64,000 bases of DNA from Branchiostoma lanceolatum (taxonomy: Eukaryota; Chordata; Leptocardii; Amphioxiformes; Branchiostomatidae): positions 7,007,383-7,071,382 of the forward strand of contig NC_089732.1 in the NCBI RefSeq assembly GCF_035083965.1. The letters run 5' to 3'. The notes under the pieces are model-generated. The model did no database searches. It saw only the letters and a list, made by a program, of their open reading frames with translations, and was not told the DNA's origin. Made by a program: the position numbers and the translations under genes. This document shows positions 40,536 to 50,300 of this stretch, in pieces (the first letter of the stretch is position 1; the number at the start of each line of letters is the position of its first letter).

Positions 40536-42015
40536 ATGTTGGCATTTGCTGTCCTTTTCTTTGTCCAGGTCTTGTCGATCAAGGTACGTTCTTGCTCACT
40601 CAATAAGACTGCACCGCATTCCTCAGAATTCTATTGGCAACTAAAGCTGGACCTTCTCTACCAGCAGCTGGGACCAACATATTGTTAGGAATATTTACCA
40701 AAATGTCAACAATCCTTTCTGTGTATGATAATTTTCTCAGTTCTAAATTTGAGCAGGAATAGGACTATATATGTTACGAATTCTCAGGATTTAACAAGTG
40801 TTGATACCTTTACATACGGTTAAACCTACGAAAAACATATATTTTTTCAAGTTTTGAAACCGCATCGATACATTTGTGCGTGTGACTTCACTTAACAGTC
40901 TGGTACGTTACACCAGGAAGGTACCCCTATCCCACTAGGACGGCGCTCTCACTGTGCGCTTTTTGCGACCTGAAACTGAACAAAGCGCTCAAGGAATTCA
41001 TAAAGAAATTCATAATTTAAAAAAACGAATAGTTTTACGCTTTGTGTGTTTTACGGTCTACCTTTTACATGATGTTCCAATTATGAAGTAGAGGATTATA
41101 CAATTCCGATTTAGGTCGCAGCTAGAGCGCAGCGCGATCGCCCTCTATAGCTAGTGGAATGGGGGCCTTAAGAAACGTCTACGCTACATTAACTATGATT
41201 AAGATATTTCGCTTTGCTCCCCCAGGCTCAGATGGGCTGTAACTCTAACGGAGACTGCCTGTCCACGGAGTGCTGTCGCTGGTGGAACAGTGCCCGGCCC
41301 ATGGCGGAACCGATGTTCTTCAACCCCGTCAACAGCGACTCGGACTCCACAGCAGGGTACTGTGGACCGATGGCTCAGGTAACGTCCAACACATGCAAAA
41401 ACATGTTATTAGTAATGGCTCTTACAGTATCAAGAAATCGTGCGTAAAGCACATATCAACGTCCATTCTAGGAAGCCATCTTGAAATATATGTGGTGAAC
41501 TTGTGAATTAGTATTTCTAGAGAATTAGTGTGGATGATGTTTAAGAGTTTTAAGAGATATTGTAAAAAAAAAAAGAATAATATCGTTAGAATTGACAGTG
41601 TCGATTGACAAAATTTGTACATATACACAAGAATCTAGAATCGCTGGTGTGTCACTATCTTCGGTCAGACAGATTCCAATGGTCACACATATGGGGTTGG
41701 TAAGGAAATGGCAATAGCTATTCCGCACTCATTAAAGCCTCAAACTCCAGGCTCCTAACACAGGTCATTCTCGCTTCGATACAGGACGGTGAGATGTGCA
41801 CCCTGGATTACGGCTCTTCCCCGTGTAACTGTGAGTCTGGGCTGCGGTGCTGGGCGGGGATAGTGGGCGCCTACCCCACCGTCGGCACCTGCCGTACACC
41901 TGAGTACATCCAGCAGGCCTGGGACAACTGGAACCAGAACAACGGCGGGCTGTTCCCGCCCCAAATGCCCATGGGGATGAACCAAGACGGGATGGACGTC
42001 ATGATGCCACAGTAG
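40536..42015 (+). CDS. small secreted ten-cysteine protein, prokineticin/astakine-like
   Basis: Exons 40536-40583, 41226-41378 and 41785-42015, all phase 0, encode 143 residues. Exon 1 is essentially the signal peptide (MLAFAVLFFVQVLSIK). The mature part has exactly ten cysteines in the order C-x6-C-x4-CC ... C-x7-C-x8-C-x-C-x6-C ... C. Key segments are CNSNGDCLSTECC, YCGPMAQDGEMC and CNCESGLRC, the colipase-fold spacing of prokineticins, astakines and the Dickkopf C-terminal domain. The N-terminus lacks AVITGA, which vertebrate prokineticins need to activate their receptors, as astakines also do. A Met/Asn/Gln/Pro-rich tail follows the last cysteine (NNGGLFPPQMPMGMNQDG). An ATTAAA polyadenylation-type signal is at 42240-42245. 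The fold call is by cysteine pattern; the function as an extracellular ligand is inferred. Confidence 0.8.
40917..41168. mobile_element. diverged relative of MITE A in intron 1 of the prokineticin-like gene
   Basis: The layout matches MITE A: an inverted pair of GGCGCTC / GAGCGCAGC-type ends, an AAAGCGCTCAAGGAATTCAT segment, and a CCAATTATGAAGTAGAGG segment in the same order and orientation as copy 1. It is much diverged, so the family assignment is by layout and short matches only. Confidence 0.55.
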
Positions 42016-42894
42016 TTTGATCATGGAAGGAAAGTTTTCTCTCCAAAAAGATGGGAGATTCAGAGAGACTCCGAAACAGTTATATCTTTCATGTATTTTT
42101 TCTTTCCCATATAGCCCCTATATGTAAAAGTTAGATGAAAAATACATGTTAAGATACACGGCTACCCAGAGTCTAAAGACTCCTTGGAAAATAACTGACC
42201 AACTTGTATTAAAAGTTGTAACGTTAGTTGTGCTGTATCATTAAAGATGATTGCACAAAGACACGTTTGTTATGTGCATTTATACGTGTATGTAGCGTTA
42301 CTTGCGCCTGATAATCTGACCAAGTAAATAAGTGTGAGAACGTACAGGTGAAGTAAACGTTATGGGACGGGAAGACGGTTCAATATGTTTGCACACCTCA
42401 TGTGCGTACACACGGTACTGTACCTATCTTGTTTTCCTGCGTATCATCTAAACACCGCCAGGAGGCGTTGCTGAATGCTGTGCATCTCACCATGAACGTT
42501 AAATACATCTATGCGATTATGTTTTAGGTCTCTGATCCTCCAAATAGAGAGCAGTACAAGTGAGACATTGGCCACCGATTTTCTCGTTGGAGAAATGTAT
42601 TACGTTTTGTATATTTTCTTGGTGATTTTTCCAACAAATTACAACTCATCAAATTGTTGAGGTAGGCCACCTCCTTGGGTAGGCAGAAATACACTAGTAC
42701 AGAGACACGTAAAGTTTTAAGGAAACCCAAGTTTGCTTATTTCAACACTCAAAGACGAATGATAATAATTAAGAAAATGATTTATCATAGTTTTATCAAG
42801 GAGGTTACCTCCTTGGTTTTATGTTTGGAAACTTGGGGTGATATGATTCAGAGGAGATCCCCTCAACACAACTCTGAATGGACTCTTCCATTTT

Positions 42895-43200
42895 CCCTGT
42901 GCATTCTGGGACCGTAATGGACGGCCATTGATCTTCCAAAACAGCCGCTATCGACGCCAAAAAGTGCAGAAAATCAAGCGCATACTCCGAAAACCACTAG
43001 AACAGGATGCGTGAGTATATAGCTGACGTTTCTGTGCAAAATTCTGTCTGATCACTTTGTTTGGACCAAGGAAAGTAAGAGCGTGTTTCTCTAAGAAAGT
43101 GGGGATCGTCACCCAAACATTTCCTTCGACGGATAACGTCATCGTGTCATTTGTGAAAAGGATCCTATTTCGCTCGGGCGGCCATTTTGGATATTTCTTT
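42895..43200 (+). promoter_or_regulatory. candidate promoter and 5' non-coding exon of the BTB-ZF gene
   Basis: TGCATTCTGGGA at 42899-42910 is the reverse complement of the ZNF143-type promoter motif core TCCCAGAATGCA. About 100 bases on is a strong donor, GC|GTGAGT, with exon end 43010. At about 43178-43192 is GGCGGCCATTTTGGA, a YY1-type site. The gene's first coding exon starts just after an acceptor at 44331-44332, so a separate non-coding first exon ending at 43010 would fit. This is inference from motifs only. Confidence 0.4.
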
Positions 43201-43501
43201 ATGGGCGGTGCCCGCCTTCAGGATTTTATAGCATTGGCGTAGTGAAAGTAAACCTTCCTTGTGATTATAGGATAGCTGTAACTTTTGAAACGAGGTTTAA
43301 AGCTATCTATGACATCAACTTATGTCATGAAATAACTGCAAACTTCAAACACTGCAGAGGTTATGAATGGTGACTGAACTATAACGTTAACGTTACACTC
43401 ACAAAAACTCAATTTCTGAATGTTTTACCATCACTAGATGTGATGTAATGTATTGTAGCAAAGTTTTCCTATTCTGAAGAAAAATGCTCATACTGCTTAA
43501 T

Positions 43502-43714
43502 GAGGGCCTGCATGCCCCTTTTACGTAGAGCGTAATCGGCCGTTTTAATTTTACGTAGAGCGTTGCCGACCACTCCATAATTTAGCGTAGAGCGTAGGGA
43601 GGCTTTTCTGAATTTAGCGTAGAGCGTAGGGAGGCTTTCTGAATTTAGCGTATTACGTAGCCGGCCACCGAATTTAGCGTAGAGCGTTGTCGGGACCCCC
43701 CCATGCAGGCCCTC
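43502..43714. mobile_element. 213-bp element with perfect inverted ends, target duplication and internal 30-bp repeats
   Basis: The ends are GAGGGCCTGCATG and its exact inverse, CATGCAGGCCCTC. They are flanked on both sides by CTTAAT (43496-43501 and 43715-43720), which is a 6-bp target duplication. The interior is six units of about 29-32 bases, each beginning with a variant of TTTAGCGTAGAGCGT followed by a more variable half. It is non-coding; the minus-strand frame through it merely repeats because the units do. Confidence 0.88.
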
Positions 43715-44117
43715 CTTAATGGTGACCATGCATGTAACGTTAAATGTAAATGAAAAATATAACATTATCAAATTTCAACAACTACAGTCCCACTCAATTA
43801 AAAGTATTGCATAAACACCAATACTGATCACTGATTATCCCTTAAACAAAAGAAAATATTTTCCATAGGCAATATCAAAATAAATGGTGTGGAGTAGACA
43901 AGAAGTAAACTTTAGCTAATTCGAAATGTTTTTGTTTTTTTAGGTATTAAACATTACCTGTTTTATTTGACAATCACATCTAACGTTATTTCTTTCCTGG
44001 ATTCGCAGAAGTCTGTTTCTCATTTACAACCTTGTGTTTCTTTTTATGATTCATAACTTCTACTTTCTACTTTAAAGAAGGGAAACAAAGAAGCGAGTAG
44101 AAACAAGTGATCCTCGT

Positions 44118-44206
44118 GAGTGAGTGGCCCCCGGGATTCGAACCCATGCCAAAACCGGGCAGCCAGATCACAGGCACGCACGCCTTAACCACTAGGCTAA
44201 AACTTG
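44118..44206 (-). mobile_element. tRNA-like SINE head upstream of the BTB-ZF gene
   Basis: On the minus strand, AGCCTAGTGGTTAAGGCG is A-box-like and GGGTTCGAATCCCGGGGGCC is a near-perfect B box. The two ends do not pair into an acceptor stem, so it is a tRNA-derived repeat rather than a functional tRNA gene. Confidence 0.6.
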
Positions 44207-44333
44207 TAAAAGAAGGTCCAGACCAGTTAGACTGGTCAGTTGGAGGCGCTTGAACCCCCACTGTTACAGAAGTAACAATGTACCCCTTTGATAAAGCACT
44301 GGTTTAATCATTAAATGATTAATGTTTCTAAGG

Positions 44334-46179
44334 ATGATGGCGACCCTGGAGGAGTTAGATATCGACGTGGTGGACCACTTCCAGTCCATCGTGTCCAGTC
44401 TGAATACGCAGCGTCAGCAGGGTCATCTGTGTGATGTCACCGTTATCGTGGAAGGACAGCGCTTCCCAGCACACAAGGGGGTCCTGGCAGCCTGCAGCGC
44501 GTACTTTGCAGCAGGGTTCGACCAACCGCAGAAGGTTTGAGCATCACAATATTATTATAGTTTCATTCCCCCATAGGAGGAAGCATATACAAGTGTAGTA
44601 CACTGTACGTTGTTTTTTTATGATTTTTCTTTTTCTGATACATGTACATGTATCTTGATCTAACACATTCCAGAAGGTGTCACATTTTCATTTTGGTATC
44701 AGCGTGAAATTCGGCATGGGGTGGAAAATGGAACAGAAAATATTGACAATTTTTTTTCATCTTTCGGCAAAGGCCTTTGGAATCGTTTTCTTTTTTTTTT
44801 AGCTGTTTTCACTCCAAAAGTGTATTTTGGGCTCCTGTGCCCTAATAGAATAGTCAAATGACCTGAAACTTGATCTTGTCACTTTTTTTATTGCCCTTGC
44901 CTTTAAAATTGAGATTTCAGTTGTGTTTTTTCCTGTTTTTCACTTAACATTCTTCAATAACATACCATTACCAGCTGATGAAAAAGTATGCAGTGTGTGC
45001 CTTTGGATAGGAAATTTAAAGGTATTGTGTAACAGTAGACAATGATTACATTTACATTGTGTTAAGGACTGACCCCCAGCGCTTGCCTTGCCCCAGGTTC
45101 TGGAGGTAGAACTGACTGAGGTGAGTGCAGCAGGGTTCCATGATGTTCTGGACTACATGTACACTGCCAAACTGGACCTGAACCCCAACACCATAGATGC
45201 CATCTATGAGACTGCCCAGGTGAATGAAAATGTTAAACGTCAACATGGTAATTAAGAATGGGGGGCGACCTCTCTATCGACCAGTATAGCCATTAACTTT
45301 AAGTAAGAAAGGCACAATATACAAGCTTGAATAGCAGGTACATGTACAGTGTTGGATACTAAATTTGCAGACTTTGACTTCAGACCTATAAATGCTGTAG
45401 ATAGATTGAACAAAAAATTAAGAAAGAAATGATCCATAACTTCTTTGCAGGCTTTACATTAACTTCCTATAACACAGATCATGGATGTTGAATTCATGAA
45501 TTGAGCCTCCTTGTGCAGATAAGTTTTATTATTAATATATTATGAATATATTTGGTTGGATGGAAGTGAATGTCATGGTGATGGGATGTTTTTCTCTTGT
45601 GTCCAGGTCCTGCACATGAAGGCGGTGCTGAATCTCTGTTCCCAGCAGTTCAAGTCTCAGGTTCAAGGTCACAATGCAAGTAACCTTGACCTCCACGAGT
45701 CAACAGCCTCCATGGCAGCACAGCTTCTCAGTCTAGGGTCACAGGAGGGTCAGAGGTCAGACACGGGTCACCTGGATGGTACAGTAGCCAACAACGTGGG
45801 CGAGGCGAGTGTATCCTCACAGCGGACGTATGACCCTGTTGACGTCGGGTTTGAAGATGTCTCTGATGATGACAACGACGCATCGTTGCCGGAAACGCCT
45901 CAAACACCTGAGAAGACGGAAGAGAAGGACAGCGAGCTTGGTAGTATCAGGACGTCGATAGTCCACCTGGACTCCACGCGCACCCTGAAGATCCTGTACT
46001 GCCCGACTTGCGATAAGCCGTTTAAGGGGATGGGGGAGCTACGGCAACATTTCCGCACACACTCCAAGGAGAGGCCGTACGAGTGCCCGGTCTGTAAGGC
46101 TCGCTTCATCCAGCAGGGACACCTGTCAGGCCACATGAAACTGCACAACCAGAAGGAGGACAGGTCTATCAAGTGTCCG
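44334..46179 (+). CDS. BTB-ZF exons 1-3: BTB domain, acidic linker, fingers 1-2
   Basis: Exon 1 has the BTB hallmarks [20 protein letters not shown] and VLAACSAYF. Exon 2 adds [15 protein letters not shown], the conserved BTB F-x2-hL-x-YhYT segment. Exon 3 completes the domain ([15 protein letters not shown]), then gives an acidic Ser/Thr/Pro linker ([20 protein letters not shown]). It ends with two complete C2H2 fingers (YCPTCDKPF and [10 protein letters not shown]) and the first cysteine of the third. Confidence 0.92.
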
Positions 46180-47301
46180 GTAGGTTTAGTTGAAGTGTTG
46201 GAGTTTGATGCCTTGTACTTTCCCAATACATACACCATAATCTTGACTGAGACTTTCAGACAAACTAGCAGTACATTAGTATGCATAGGACTAGAATTAT
46301 ACATGTATCTGTTTGGCTGCTTAAACTAAAGAAGATAAAGAAACCCAATGTTTGATGTTAGATAACTGTGAACTGTATGTTTCAATTCCTGAATATGTAC
46401 CATTGGCATTAACCACAGAAACATGAAAATTGATAAAAAACTTTTTTGAAGGTTTTTGAAAACAAACTTATCCTCTTCCTTTGTAGGTTTGCGAGGCTGG
46501 GTTTGTTAACGAGGCTACGTTAAAGAGGCACCTGAACAGTGTTCACCCCACATACACAACCACCAAGAAAGGCTCTCTTCGCAGCAAGACAAAAGCTGAG
46601 CTGAAAGAGGCCATCAAAGTCAAGAAGAGAGGCCACGCCCCCGAGGTGTTGCAAAAAGAAGAGGCAGCAAAGATCAGGGAGGAAAGCCAGGAGGAAGAAC
46701 AAGAAGAAGATCAAGAGGAGGAGGAGGAGGTAGATGATGAAGAAGCTGAGGAGGAGGAAGAAGAAACTATGGAGGAGGAGGAGGGAGAGGAAGATGTTAA
46801 GGATACAGACTGGAAACCTCCAGGCAAGTTTGTCATCTTCCGAACACACCTTTTTATAGTTTTTTTTTTAACGCAATAAAGCAGTTTTTGTGAAGGGAAT
46901 CTAAGTGAAGAATGAATGTTTTCAGTTGTCCCTATCCTTTTTTGTACATGTAAATCAATATGCATTTGTATTCATCCATTGAAAGATACCTACGCAATAA
47001 TGTTTCAAAATTCAATCTGTCTTATGGATAATTGTACCATATGAACCTTTAGCACTCTGAAGTAGCTGTTTGGCACCCAATTCCCTATTGGTTGTAAATT
47101 AAGTTAGGCAGCAGGAAGAAGGTTAAGACCTATGTTCTCCGTCCAGGTGGAAGGAAGGGGAGGAAGCCTGTCGGACAAACTGGGGTGGTTTTGAGAAAGA
47201 AGAGAGGACCAAAGCCTAAAGATGGCATGGAAGTACAGTGGACCACAAGTACTATGAAGGTTAGGCTTGAAAATCACTGTAGATGTGTTTGTGTGTTTGT
47301 A

Positions 47302-47332
<31 letters not shown>

Positions 47333-50300
47333 CTGTCTGTCTGTATCTGCATTGTTTAAGTACATGTTTGCTTAGAATCATATAATTTGATGTTGGTGTT
47401 ATGTTGTTGTGTTGTGTGTTGTTTGCTTAGCATATGATGCATAAATTATTTGCTAAATTTAACTGAGAATCACATATTGCTTAATAGCTAAAATCTATGT
47501 TCAATAGGGAAACTAAATGGGAGGACTTAAGGTAAAGCTTAAAACTTATTAATAAAAGGGAAAACAATAGAGCAGAATTACTCTTTACAATATAAATCCT
47601 ATGTAAATGTATAGAAATTGATGCAAATGTCTATTTGTTACCATTGCCAGGTGGAAGGTGGTGTAGCTGTCAGGGTGTACAGGTGTAACTACTGTGACAA
47701 GGTGTGCTCCAGCACCTGCAACATGAAGCAGCACATTCGCACACACCACACGTTCGAGCGACCCTACGAGTGTGACGTGTGTGGGGCAAAGTTCAAGCAG
47801 CGTGGTCACCTCTCCGACCACCACAAGGTGTGGAAACTTAAGTATCTACATGCTAGGTGCTTTGCACATGTACATGTACATGTACTGTATACTGTTAATC
47901 CTAAATGTGTATAGTGGTTTTATGTTCATGATTTTCATGTTGACCTCACCACTGCAAATTCATGACACAGCCAATATGTGTTCCCAATGTTTTACTACTG
48001 TACTGCGGAATTGTTTCAACTACGAACTTAGATCAACGTGAAAACCTCTTTTTGCCTACTACATGTACATGTACCATGAAATAAATTAATTTACAGTAAA
48101 TGTAGTAGGAAAATGAATAATGATGTACACTTCTTTTCTTTGAAAATGTCCCGAAGGGCAAACCACAGCAGTCTTCTGTTTAACTGATAAGTTTGTACTA
48201 CTGAAATGCAATTAAAGCCCAAAATCAAAACGCAATTCAAGTGTAATAAGCTGATACACTAGCCTGGAGTACAGCCTTGTTCACTTTTTGCCTGCTTTCA
48301 CCGTTGCAGCAGGTACAGTGTGTATTGACGGTCCAGGTAAACTAAAGCTTATCAAGGCTGTGTTTAAGGCTACTGCACCAGGTTATCACACTTGAGTTCT
48401 AGCACCAGTCCTAAAACTCGTAATCTGTCTTCCCACATCTCCAGGTTCATGCAGACAGGAAGAACTGTCCGTACAAGTGTGACAACTGTGGGGCCAGTTT
48501 TGTCAAGCTGCACGCCCTGTCACGCCACATCCGCAAGATGCACAAGGAGCAGGCCCACAGACTGTCCACGTGTGAGCTGTGTGAGAAAACCTTCCCTCGC
48601 CCTGCCATGATGAGGGTGCACATGCAGACGGACCACAAAAATTACAGGTATGGGTTCAAACAGTGTTTGTTCTGAGGCAACACACCCCTGTAGTGCCTTG
48701 TGGCACATAGGGCAGCAAGTTCTTGCTGTTTCAATAGCAGGGTATATTTTTATAGTGACTGGGGTTGCTAGCCCTTCCCCTTTAATGTGAGGCTGCTAAC
48801 AGTTGAGCCACAGGGACATCCCCGAGACAACATGAACATGTTACCTCTTATGTCTACAAGTTCAACTTCTGTAAGGTTTCTTGAATATCAGAAGAACTGT
48901 TCTTTGAATTAAGTTTTGTATTCTTATAGTTTTTATGGCATACAAACCTATCTCATACTCTATTTTCTCTGCACTTTAAAAACACATTGATAGGGTAACC
49001 TTGTGTACAAATGAAACCCATACATGTAGACTTGGGGAACTTTGAGCCATGAAAAGTGTTTAGAGATGCCATGTACTTCCTTGTGACTTTATTTTTCAAA
49101 TATGCATATAGTCAAAACTACCCAAGAAGGCCATTTAGGGGACAGAAAAAATCTGGTCTATGCATTAACTACTGTGTATAGACAGGATTCTTAAGGCTTG
49201 TGTCAATGTGAAAAATTATCTACGGACCGCCAAAAGGTGGTCATATTGGCATAAAGGTTGTCACTTGTACAGGTTTGACTATACATGTACTTACTGTAGT
49301 AACGTGTATATTTGAACAAGTGTTTAAGTTTTAATGATTATAATATCTCGTCCCCAGGCCCTTTGGCTGTAGCGACTGTGACATGACGTTCCCAACAGTG
49401 GGACGTCTGAACAAACACAAGGAGATCCACGTCCCTGACCGCAAACATGACTACCAGTGTGAGATCTGTGGCAAGATGTACCTCACCAAGGCTGGTCTCA
49501 ACAACCACACACGCCATCATACAGGTAACAAACAATTGTTTATCATAGAAGTCTTTCAGCTTAGATCTTATTCATTTATTTATTTCAAGACAACTAGGAG
49601 GCTCCTTCAACTTATAATAGCTGCCTTTTCATAGTCCTCACATTTTGCAAAAGTTGTGCTATAAATTGCGTGTGTGTGTTATCTCAAATGGTAGATATGA
49701 ACAGGATGAAATTGCAAATATTCAATTCTTTTCGTTTAATGTTGTAGAGACCTAAAGCTTTATTCTGAAAATTGAGATACACTGTAATTTGTTAGCATCC
49801 ACAAATCTTAAGTATTTATTTTGAGAAAGAAATATAAGAGTACATGTTGGTGTTCTCAAAAACAAAACTAAGTACAAACTTGATAAAGCCTGATGTTAAA
49901 CTTACATAGAACTAGACTTTTTTAACAGTAAGATACAGAAGATTGGTGTCATTGATCTGAATACTAGATTTTTGACAAATTTGGGATGCAAGGCTTCTCA
50001 CACTTTGTTTCTTCTTTTACTTTTTGTAGGAGAGAAGCCATATGCCTGTGACCAGTGTGATGCTAAGTTTGCGGAGTCCAACAGTCTGAAGGTCCATAAG
50101 CTGAGGCACAGCGGGGAGAAACCCTTCCTGTGCGATGTGTGTGGTGCAGCCTTCACTTATCCTAACTCACTCAAGACACACAAACTCCTACATACAGGTA
50201 CTGCCAGCAATATGGTTATTTTTAGATCTGGGGGGACTAAGGGAGGATATGTGAATACTGCAGTTGTTGATTTTTGTGTCTCAGTTTTGCCACCTTTTTC

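Noticed and set aside
43502-43714. CRISPR-like array of short repeats with variable spacers
   Set aside because: The surrounding sequence is clearly a eukaryotic genome. The repeats are imperfect and only ~15 bases, and inverted ends with a target duplication show a transposable element.
43469-43771. 100-residue minus-strand frame with repeated LYAKF / LRSTLN segments
   Set aside because: The peptide repetition follows directly from the 30-bp DNA units of the mobile element, which stay open in this frame. There is no start context or splice signal, and it spans both element ends.
44118-44206. Functional tRNA gene on the minus strand
   Set aside because: The A and B boxes are good but the ends do not pair into a 7-base acceptor stem and no anticodon stem is clear. 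It is a SINE head.
46828-46840. GT donor four bases past the GC donor of BTB-ZF exon 4
   Set aside because: Using it would end the exon in phase 2 and put exon 5 and all later fingers out of frame.
46520-46965. Ser- and Leu-rich minus-strand frames
   Set aside because: They are the antisense of the Glu-rich tract in BTB-ZF exon 4.
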